Shown here one piece after another: positions 8,029-14,485 of a DNA stretch of 23,028 nucleotides. The DNA is from Azonexus sp. (lineage in GTDB: Bacteria; Pseudomonadota; Gammaproteobacteria; Burkholderiales; Rhodocyclaceae): the NCBI GenBank assembly GCA_031285115.1, contig JAITWU010000203.1, forward strand, positions 1 through 23,028. Direction: 5' to 3'. The notes under the pieces were generated by a model. The model worked only from the letters and a program-made list of their open reading frames with translations. It was not told the DNA's origin and ran no database searches. The position numbers and the translations under genes were made by a program. Position 1 is the first letter of the stretch, and each line of letters opens with the position of its first letter.

Positions 8029-8346
8029 ATGTCCACCGCAAATGTAGCCGACGTTCGCATCAATGCCCGCCTCACCGGCGACGATGCCGCGCGTTTTCAG
8101 GAATTGCTCGACCACAGCGGCTTTTCCGCCTCCGAGTTGCTGCGCGCGGCCTTGCGCGAATATCACAGCAGACATAGCCAAACCCGGCGCAATCCGCTCG
8201 AATTGCTGGCGGGTTATATCGGCGCAGGCGAGGGGCCGGAAGATTTGTCAGTCAATTACAAGGCTTACCTGACCAAGGCGCTGGAAAACAAGCTGCCGCT
8301 GGCGGTGCATGAGCCGCCTTCGCCAACTTATGATTCTGGCCGATAG
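8029..8346 (+). CDS. Ribbon-helix-helix antitoxin (VapB-like)
   Basis: A 105-aa protein whose first ~45 residues fit a CopG/Arc ribbon-helix-helix DNA-binding domain: a beta strand ADVRINARL, helix A TGDDAARFQELLDHSG, and helix B SASELLRAALREYHSRH. The C-terminal half would wrap and neutralise the toxin. It starts at ATG 8029. An in-frame TTG four codons earlier is possible but less likely. The toxin gene overlaps its 3' end, as in type II toxin-antitoxin operons. The protein likely binds the inverted repeat at 7989-8006. The exact antitoxin family is not recognised. Confidence 0.75.
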   Translation: MSTANVADVRINARLTGDDAARFQELLDHSGFSASELLRAALREYHSRHSQTRRNPLELLAGYIGAGEGPEDLSVNYKAYLTKALENKLPLAVHEPPSPTYDSGR

Positions 8347-8755
8347 CGGCTTCTGGATTGCGCTCGGTAACAAGCGCGACCGCCATCACACAGTCGCCTG
8401 CGCCGCCGCCAAGCGTTGGGCGGGTGAAGGGTTTGTCAGCACCTGGCCGGTACTGACGGAGGTCACGCACTTGCTGACGGCGCGCATCGGTATCAATCAG
8501 GCGCTGGATTTCATGGACGCCATCGCCCAAGGCGCGTGCGAAGTGCCGCCGCCACCGGAAAACGCGCTGGCTCACGCCGCCGCACTGATGCGCCGCTATC
8601 GTGATTTACCGATGGATCTGGCCGATGCCTCGCTGGTTATCCTGGCCGAAGAACTGAACGAAGGCCGCATCCTTTCGACTGACTTGCGCGATTTCAGCGG
8701 CTATCGCTGGAAAAACAGGCAGCCTTTTGTCAACCTGCTGCTGCCGGACTGGTGA
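8330..8755 (+). CDS. PIN-domain ribonuclease toxin (VapC-like)
   Basis: A 141-aa PIN-domain protein, the VapC-type endoribonuclease that cleaves specific RNAs such as tRNAs and arrests growth. Conserved acids are visible: Asp5 in MILADSGFW, the Glu of LTEVTHLL, the Asp pair in DLADASLVILAEEL, and STDLRDF near the C-terminus, giving a complete metal-binding set. I chose ATG 8330 because PIN proteins begin directly with this first strand. ATG 8309, adding MSRLRQL, is equally open. Either start lies inside the antitoxin gene (8029-8346), so translation is coupled. The gene converges with the exonuclease fusion, with 43 bp between the stops. Confidence 0.85.
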   Translation: MILADSGFWIALGNKRDRHHTVACAAAKRWAGEGFVSTWPVLTEVTHLLTARIGINQALDFMDAIAQGACEVPPPPENALAHAAALMRRYRDLPMDLADASLVILAEELNEGRILSTDLRDFSGYRWKNRQPFVNLLLPDW

Positions 8756-8798
8756 GAAAACACAGCCGCTCCCGTTCTTGCTGTCGCTTGATCTCGAA

Positions 8799-10958
8799 TC
8801 AATACTTGATGCGGGCGAAGTAGGTTTTTTCCGAGGCTTCCAGCGCCTGGCGGACGGTGGTGATGCCTTTTTCTTCGAGCAGCGGCACGAGTTTCAAAAA
8901 GACTTCGCCGGTTGCCAGCGCGTCTTCCAGCGCGTTGTGGCGGGTTTCGATCTGTAGCCCGAGGCGTTCAAGAATGGCTTCGAGTTTGTGCGATTCCTGA
9001 TTGGGATGCACAACTGCCGAGAGCAGCAGGGTGTCGAGCACGGGCTGGGCGAATTGCAGCCCTGTGCGCTCTTCCTTCAATTGCAAAAAACGCATGTCGA
9101 AGGCGGCGTTGTGGGCGATCAGCACGGTGTCTTCGCAGAATTCATGGAAGGCGGGCAGCACCACGTCGATATTGGGTTTACCGCGCACCATATCTTCGGT
9201 AATGCCGTGAATCGGGATGGATTCAGGCTTGAGCGGGATTTCAGGATCGACGATCTGGTCGAATATTTCCTGATGCAAGAGGCGGTTGTTGACGATGCGG
9301 GCGGCGCCGATCTGGATGATTTCGTCGCCTTTCGAGGGTTCCAGCCCGGTCGTTTCGGTATCAAAAACCGTGTAGGTGAGTTCTGCGAGTTTGCGGTCGA
9401 GGTCGATGGATTTGTCGGCGAAGTTGAAGAGGTCGAAATCGTAGTATTCCGGCCGGCCGGCGCTGCGGCTGCGGTCTTCCGCCTCGGCCCCGATTTCCGG
9501 CGTCGCCACCGGCAGAACGAAGCGGAAAAAGGCGCGGTGCGCGGCTTTTTCGCGCTGATACCAGATTTCGCCGCCGTGGCGGTCGATGACGTCGCGCAAG
9601 GATAGCGGCGAGTTTTCGCCGCCGACGTTCATGGCGTCCATTTCCCAAGTGTAGAAGGTCTCGGACGACATCGCGGGGCCAGCCCAGATGAGGTCGAGAT
9701 AGGCGAGTTTGCCCGCCGAGGTGAGGCGAAAGCGCAGTTCGCGCGGCGCGTAGTGATCCTGCAATTTGCTGGCGAGATAGGTGAGCGCCAAAACCAGCGA
9801 AAAACTGTCGGCCTTGATCCACAGGGCGTCGTCTTGTTCCTCGGTTTTCGAGGGCAGATCCAGTTTGTCGCCGATGCGGCGCTGGGCGGCGGCGATGAGG
9901 TCGATGGCCAGCACGTCTTCGAGCGGCCAGCGGGTTTTGAGCGAATCAGAGAAGCCAGCCATCGTCCGGTCGAGACTTTGGCTCATTTTGTCGGCCTCGT
10001 CGGCGACGACTTTGACGAAACGCTCGCGCAGTTCCGTTTCCATATCCGGGTAGTCGATCAGGTTGCCGACGGCGGCGCGGATGTTGCCGAGCGCCGCCCG
10101 GCTGCCTTCGGTCAGCGCCAGCAGGGCCTGATCGCGGCGGCCTTCCTGCTCGATGCTGTGAGTAATGTTGTCGACCGTCAGGACGTAGCCCGAGAGCGCG
10201 GCTTCGCCTTCGCCGCCGGAAGCCCGCACCGGCACCATCTGCACGCGCAGCAACTGACCGCCGCGCGTGGTGGTGACGAAATTGGCGAGCGCCGCCTTGC
10301 CCGCCGCGAGGCGCTGACGGATGACTTCGAGCGCGTGTTCGATCTGGCTTTTTTCGAGAATGGAGTGAATCGAGCGCCCCAGCCCGATCAGCGCCCCGCC
10401 CGAAACCGAGGTCGGCCCTTGCGTCAGCGCCTTGAATTGCAGGCGGGCGCGGTTGTTGTAAAGAAGGATGCGGCCATCGAGATTGCACACCACGACCGCT
10501 TGCGCCAGTTCCGACATGAGGGCGGCGAGACGGTTTTTTTCTTCCTCGACCGAGGCTTTGGCGCGGGCAATCTGGCTTTCGACATCATCCATCAGCGCAT
10601 CGCGCTGGGCGGCGAGATCGTTGGCGGCGGCGGCCAGTTGCCGGACTTCCGGCGGGCCATCGAGGCTGACGCGGAAATCGCGGTTGGCGTTGAGCATGAG
10701 CCGCAGCGTTTCGGCCATGCGCAGCAAGCCTTCGATGTATTGCTTGAACAATTTGTGCAAGACGACAACGCCAATGGCGAAGCCGAACAGGGTCATCACC
10801 GTGCCGGTCGGCAGGCGGGAAGTGAGCAGCCGGATCAGCATGTCGCGTTCATCGGCTTTCATGTCCAGCCAGACAAGCAGCGAGCTGATGATAAACGGCC
10901 CGGTCATCAACAGGCCGAGAACGGCGACGGCAATCAAAAATCGCTGTTTTGCCTTCAT
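8799..10958 (-). CDS. Membrane PAS/pseudo-histidine-kinase fused to DEDDh exonuclease
   Basis: A 719-aa protein. ATG 10958 has GAGGAGG 6 nt upstream, whereas a TTG six codons earlier would put that site inside the gene. Domains: two transmembrane helices (about 8-31 and 51-69), a HAMP-like linker (70-120), a coiled coil, PAS (about 145-265), a kinase-like region (275-485), and a C-terminal DnaQ-type 3'-5' exonuclease (527-695). The exonuclease residues are all present: Asp533, Glu535 (DTETTG), Asp621 (HNAAFD), His674 and Asp679 (RHNALED). The kinase part looks dead: no phospho-acceptor His where HELRTP is expected (about 285-290), no N-box Asn, and WAGPAMSSE replaces DNGPG, although an RHGGEIW segment survives. 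It is the last gene of the sensor operon, 33 nt after the receiver. Confidence 0.88.
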   Translation of the reverse strand: MKAKQRFLIAVAVLGLLMTGPFIISSLLVWLDMKADERDMLIRLLTSRLPTGTVMTLFGFAIGVVVLHKLFKQYIEGLLRMAETLRLMLNANRDFRVSLDGPPEVRQLAAAANDLAAQRDALMDDVESQIARAKASVEEEKNRLAALMSELAQAVVVCNLDGRILLYNNRARLQFKALTQGPTSVSGGALIGLGRSIHSILEKSQIEHALEVIRQRLAAGKAALANFVTTTRGGQLLRVQMVPVRASGGEGEAALSGYVLTVDNITHSIEQEGRRDQALLALTEGSRAALGNIRAAVGNLIDYPDMETELRERFVKVVADEADKMSQSLDRTMAGFSDSLKTRWPLEDVLAIDLIAAAQRRIGDKLDLPSKTEEQDDALWIKADSFSLVLALTYLASKLQDHYAPRELRFRLTSAGKLAYLDLIWAGPAMSSETFYTWEMDAMNVGGENSPLSLRDVIDRHGGEIWYQREKAAHRAFFRFVLPVATPEIGAEAEDRSRSAGRPEYYDFDLFNFADKSIDLDRKLAELTYTVFDTETTGLEPSKGDEIIQIGAARIVNNRLLHQEIFDQIVDPEIPLKPESIPIHGITEDMVRGKPNIDVVLPAFHEFCEDTVLIAHNAAFDMRFLQLKEERTGLQFAQPVLDTLLLSAVVHPNQESHKLEAILERLGLQIETRHNALEDALATGEVFLKLVPLLEEKGITTVRQALEASEKTYFARIKY

Positions 10959-10991
10959 GGCGTGCCTCCTCGGCAAAAAAGCCCGGTCGCC

Positions 10992-11363
10992 TCAGACGAC
11001 GCCGAGCAGATGCTTGACCTTGGCGATCAATTCCTTGGTTGAAAAAGGTTTGGTCATGTAGGCGTCGGCGCCAATCGCCAAGCCCTTGGCCACTTCAGTG
11101 TCGCGGCCCTTGGCGGTGAGCATGAGAATCAGGAGGCCGCCGTGCTGCGGATCGGCGCGCAAAATCTCGCACACTTCGTAGCCGGATTTTTTCGGCATCA
11201 TCACATCGAGCAGCACCAGATCAGGATTGAAGGCCGCGACCTGGGCCAGCGCCTCGTCGCCGTCGCCAGCAAGGGCAATTTCAAAACCTTCTTTTTTGAG
11301 CAGGAATTCGAGCGAGATAACGATATTCGGTTCGTCATCGACAATCAGAATTTTGTGCGCCAT
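10992..11363 (-). CDS. Single-domain response regulator (CheY-like receiver)
   Basis: A 123-aa receiver domain without an output domain. The acidic pocket Asp9-Asp10, phospho-acceptor Asp53 (LVLLDVMMP), Thr83 (LTAKG) and Lys105 (TKPFS) are all in place. The start at ATG 11363 has GGAGGA about 10 nt upstream. A longer in-frame reading overlaps the kinase gene and lacks support. It is co-directional with the SLC5 histidine kinase (17 nt gap) and the exonuclease fusion, so it is presumably the kinase's phospho-acceptor. With no DNA-binding domain it must act by protein contact or pass phosphate onward. In Vibrio CrbS/R systems the regulator has a DNA-binding domain, so this differs. Confidence 0.93.
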   Translation of the reverse strand: MAHKILIVDDEPNIVISLEFLLKKEGFEIALAGDGDEALAQVAAFNPDLVLLDVMMPKKSGYEVCEILRADPQHGGLLILMLTAKGRDTEVAKGLAIGADAYMTKPFSTKELIAKVKHLLGVV

Positions 11364-11380
11364 CAGTTGAGTCTCCTCCG

Positions 11381-14113
11381 TTATTTTTCGGATTGTTCTT
11401 CCGGCGCCAGCAAGGGCACCGTAAAAAAGAAGCATGCGCCTTTGCCGGGCTGGCTTTCAACACTGAGGTTACCACCAAAATACTCAACAATCTGCCGACT
11501 GATAGGCAAGCCCAGGCCGGTGCCCTGTGGTTTGTCGGTCATGGTGTTGCCGCCCTGGCGGAATTTTTCAAAAACGACGCTGCATTCCTCCGCCGTCAGG
11601 CCAGGGCCGTTGTCAGCCACGGCCACCCGCGCCAGCCCGTCGGCGGCGCTGACCGTGACAGAAACCCGGCCAGCGCCGCCAGCGACGAATTTGACGGCAT
11701 TTGACAAGAGGTTGATTATCACCTGCATCAGCCGGTCGCGGTCGGCCAGCACCAGCGGGCCGTGTTCCGGGACGGTGGAATCGAGCATCACATTTTTTTC
11801 GCGGAACAGTTGACAGAGCGAATCCATCGCCTCACGCGCCAGTTCGCCCAGATCAAGCTCACGGGTTTCCCATTCGGCGCGGCCCGAATCGAGCTTGGCC
11901 ATGTCGAGAATCTGGTTGATGAGACGGGTCAGGCGCTCGGCTTCATTGACGATGATGTTCAAAAAACGGGTGCGGTCAGCCGCTTCGATGTCCGGGTCCT
12001 CGTGCAGCATTTCGGACAACGCCCGGATCGAAGTCAGGGGCGTGCGCAGTTCGTGCGTCACGGTCGAAATGAAATCGTCCTTCATTTTGTCCAGCTCGCG
12101 CAGGCGGTCGTTGGCCGAACGCAATTCCGCTGTCGCCGCTTCCAGCTCCTGCTGCTTGGCTTCAAGCTCCCGGCTGTAGGCGCGGACTTGCGTTGCTTCG
12201 TCGAGAATATCGAGCACTTCTTCGAGGCCGAGATTATCTTCTTCCGCCACCGAGGCAACCATGACGCGGGCGCTCGCCGAACCGATGGCCCCGGCGAGTT
12301 CGGCTTCGGCAAAATGGACGAAAGCGGCATCCGCTGGCAGTTCCCGCCAGTCGGCCAGACCGCGCGCCTGGGCGTGGGCGGCGAGTTGCTGATTGGCGCG
12401 GGCGGCGCCCAAAAAGCGTTCGAGCAATTCGACCAGCGCGGTGGACGAGGCTTTGCCGCGCCACAGCCGGGCCTGCTGGCTATTGGCGTTGGCGTGGCTG
12501 TGGCGGGAAATATCGACAAAACGCTCGGCCTGGCTCGCCGCCACGGCATCCGGCTTGGTCAGGAGCGAAACGGCAAGGTAAGCGGCGGTATTGGCGAGGA
12601 GGCTCCACCACAGGCAGTGCGAAATTTCGTCGAGGCCGGAAAGACCAAACAGCGCCTGGGGGTGCAGCCACGACCAGCCGAACAATCCCTGTTCGACGAA
12701 TTCCAGACCAATCCAGCCGGATTTGGCGAAAGATGGTAGCAGCAGCGTGTACAGCCAGACGGTGAAACCAGCGCACAAACCGGCGACCGCCCCGGCCCGC
12801 GTGCCCTGCTTCCAGTACATGCCGCCGAACAGCGCCGGGGCGAACTGGGCGACAGCGGCCTGCGAAATCAGCCCGATGCCGACCAGGGCGTAAGCCTCGC
12901 CCGCAGCGCGAAAGTAGATGTAGCCGAGAAAAAGGATGAGCGCGATGGCCGCCCGCCGGATGCCGATCAAGAGGCCCGACAAATCCTGACGGCGGTCGGC
13001 CTGGAACCACTTGGAGCGCAACAGCCAGGGCATCGCCAGATCGTTGCAGACCATCGTAGACAGGGCGATGGTCTCGACAATAATCATCCCGGTCGCCGCC
13101 GACAGGCCGCCGATAAAGGCCAGCAAGGCCAGCGCATTGGCGCCGTGGGCGAGCGGCAGGGTGAGGACGAAGGTGTCGGGATTGACTGCCTGGCCATTGA
13201 ACCCGAGAAGGCCGCCAATCGCCAGCGGCAAGACGAACAGGTTGATGAGCAGCAAATAGAGCGGAAAGAGCCAGACGGCGCGCCGGTAATGCGATTCATC
13301 GACATTTTCGACGACGATAATCTGAAACTGGCGCGGCAACAGAATGATCGCCAGACCGGAAAGCAGCAGCAAGGCTGTCCAGGCGCCCGCGCGGGCCGGA
13401 TCGGGGCGGAGCAGTTTTGCCAGTTCCGGGCTGGCCGCCGCTTTGGCGAAGAGGTCGGAAAAACCGCCAAAAATGCCATAGGTGACGAACAGGCCGACGG
13501 CGACAAAAGCGACGAGCTTGACCACCGATTCAACGGCAATGGCGGCGACCATGCCTTCGTGGCGCTCGGTGGCGTCGAGATGGCGGGTGCCGAAGAGGAT
13601 AGTAAACAGCGCCAGAACGATGACGATGAGAAAAGCCGAGTCGAGGCCCCAGAACAGCTCGGCATGGCCGGAACCGGCAAACAGCGTATCGAGGCTCGCG
13701 GCAATGGCTTTCAATTGCAGGGCGATGTAAGGCACGATGCCGATCACCGCAATGACGGTGACGAGACCGGCCAGCAACTGGCTCTTGCCGTAGCGCGAAG
13801 CAATGAAATCGGCAATCGACGTGATGCGGTAGGTTTTGCTGATGCGGATCATCTTGATGATGACGCCCGCCGCCAGCAACATCAGCGTCGGCCCGAGATA
13901 GGTCGTGAGAAACGACAGGCCGCCGGTCGTCGCCCGGCCAACGCTGCCGAAAAAAGTCCACGAAGTGCAATAGACGGCGAGCGACAGGGCATAGACATTG
14001 GCGCTGATAATCGAACGACCACTGTCCGCCCGCGCATCGCCAAAGCGGGCGACGGCAAACAGCAGCGCGAAATAGGCCGCCGAGAGCAGGGCGACAAACC
14101 AGCCGGAAAGCAC
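11381..14113 (-). CDS. SLC5 symporter-like sensor histidine kinase (CbrA/CrbS type)
   Basis: A 910-aa inner-membrane protein. The first ~500 residues form a sodium:solute symporter-like (SLC5) bundle of about 13 helices. A STAC-like domain follows (about 545-640; AIGSASARVMVASVAEEDNLGLEEVLDILDEA in pieces), then a coiled coil, HisKA with His687 (THELRTPL), and HATPase with Asn805 (N-box), DNGPG at 834-838 and GTGLGL at 864-869, so the kinase appears active. Relatives CbrA and CrbS sense carbon status or import; CrbS controls acs. There is no PAS domain, unlike CbrA. It starts at GTG 14113, directly after the TAA of the 65-aa gene (no gap), so translation is coupled. I do not assign cbrA because the partner regulator differs. 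Confidence 0.92.
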   Translation of the reverse strand: MLSGWFVALLSAAYFALLFAVARFGDARADSGRSIISANVYALSLAVYCTSWTFFGSVGRATTGGLSFLTTYLGPTLMLLAAGVIIKMIRISKTYRITSIADFIASRYGKSQLLAGLVTVIAVIGIVPYIALQLKAIAASLDTLFAGSGHAELFWGLDSAFLIVIVLALFTILFGTRHLDATERHEGMVAAIAVESVVKLVAFVAVGLFVTYGIFGGFSDLFAKAAASPELAKLLRPDPARAGAWTALLLLSGLAIILLPRQFQIIVVENVDESHYRRAVWLFPLYLLLINLFVLPLAIGGLLGFNGQAVNPDTFVLTLPLAHGANALALLAFIGGLSAATGMIIVETIALSTMVCNDLAMPWLLRSKWFQADRRQDLSGLLIGIRRAAIALILFLGYIYFRAAGEAYALVGIGLISQAAVAQFAPALFGGMYWKQGTRAGAVAGLCAGFTVWLYTLLLPSFAKSGWIGLEFVEQGLFGWSWLHPQALFGLSGLDEISHCLWWSLLANTAAYLAVSLLTKPDAVAASQAERFVDISRHSHANANSQQARLWRGKASSTALVELLERFLGAARANQQLAAHAQARGLADWRELPADAAFVHFAEAELAGAIGSASARVMVASVAEEDNLGLEEVLDILDEATQVRAYSRELEAKQQELEAATAELRSANDRLRELDKMKDDFISTVTHELRTPLTSIRALSEMLHEDPDIEAADRTRFLNIIVNEAERLTRLINQILDMAKLDSGRAEWETRELDLGELAREAMDSLCQLFREKNVMLDSTVPEHGPLVLADRDRLMQVIINLLSNAVKFVAGGAGRVSVTVSAADGLARVAVADNGPGLTAEECSVVFEKFRQGGNTMTDKPQGTGLGLPISRQIVEYFGGNLSVESQPGKGACFFFTVPLLAPEEQSEK

Positions 14114-14311
14114 TTACTTCATGCCTCGCGGTTCGGCGACCAGCGCCGCCAGCGCAATCAGCCCGGCCCAGACGCCGAACAGATAAAGATAACTCGCCGG
14201 AATGCCGCCGAGATTGCCTTCCGGCAAGGCGAGCAGCGGGTAAGTCAGCAACGGGACGCCAAAGAGACTGAGCGCCGTCAGTTTTTGCCGGACCGGATTA
14301 GCGCGTTTCAT
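14114..14311 (-). CDS. Small two-helix membrane protein upstream of SLC5 kinase
   Basis: A 65-aa protein starting at ATG 14311 with GGAG 6 nt upstream. An in-frame GTG precedes it by one codon. Two hydrophobic segments (about 12-28, LTALSLFGVPLLTYPLLAL, and 35-58, GIPASYLYLFGVWAGLIAL) are separated by a short loop and followed by a charged tail EPRGMK. It abuts the kinase start exactly (TAA then GTG). Small membrane ORFs upstream of SLC5-type kinases and transporters are known (for example cbrX before cbrA, and DUF485/YjcH before ActP). It may be an accessory subunit of the symporter-like sensor. I cannot assign a family by eye. Confidence 0.8.
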   Translation of the reverse strand: MKRANPVRQKLTALSLFGVPLLTYPLLALPEGNLGGIPASYLYLFGVWAGLIALAALVAEPRGMK

Positions 14312-14420
14312 CACCTACTCCACAACCACTCCTGTAAAAAACGACGGCTGGCGCCAAGGCCAGCCGTCGGGGGATGCAGTCTGATGCGACCGCACGGGAG
14401 GCCACCTTGTGGATGGCCAT
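14298..14420 (-). CDS. Putative 40-codon leader ORF before sensor operon
   Basis: On the minus strand an ATG at 14420 follows an excellent AAGGAGGAG site with an ACA spacer. It opens a 40-codon frame (starting MAIHKVASRAVASD and ending GVGDETR) that stops with TAA at 14298-14300, 14 nt inside the 65-aa gene. The frame reads straight through the hairpin and T-run at 14335-14369. No amino acid is strikingly repeated as in classical biosynthetic leader peptides. Ala, Arg and Val dominate. Likely roles are a leader peptide whose translation melts the terminator or couples to the next gene. It could also be chance, but the ribosome binding site is stronger than those of several neighbouring genes. 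Confidence 0.45.
   Translation of the reverse strand: MAIHKVASRAVASDCIPRRLALAPAVVFYRSGCGVGDETR
14335..14369 (-). terminator. Intrinsic terminator / candidate attenuator
   Basis: A perfect 11-bp stem CGACGGCTGGC / GCCAGCCGTCG with a 6-nt loop (14342-14369) is followed on the minus strand by six T residues. It would end acs transcripts. Its T-run ends only about 24 nt before the start codon of the 65-aa gene, leaving little room for a separate promoter. It may therefore act as an attenuator for the sensor operon. Confidence 0.8.
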
Positions 14421-14448
14421 TGTCTCCTCCTTGCCCTTTTTAATCGAC

Positions 14449-14476
14449 GGAAGCGGCGTGGCAAGTCACCGCTTCC
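14449..14476. repeat. Hairpin after acs stop
   Basis: The inverted repeat ggaagcgg-N12-ccgcttcc begins 9 nt past the acs stop on the minus strand. There is no immediate T-run, so it is more likely a 3'-end stabilising hairpin or part of the leader fold than a terminator. Confidence 0.4.
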
Positions 14477-14485
14477 TGTTAATCA

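Noticed and set aside
9753..11042. Plus-strand open frame opposite the exonuclease fusion
   Set aside because: It is the antisense shadow of a gene with intact DEDDh motifs; the composition is not protein-like.
13145..14443. Plus-strand open frame opposite the SLC5 kinase
   Set aside because: It is an antisense shadow; it would also run through the terminator and leader region on the wrong strand.
14436..14475. Possible sigma-54 promoter (TTGCCACGCCGCTTCC) before the leader ORF
   Set aside because: The GG and GC dinucleotides and spacing do not match the -24/-12 consensus well enough.
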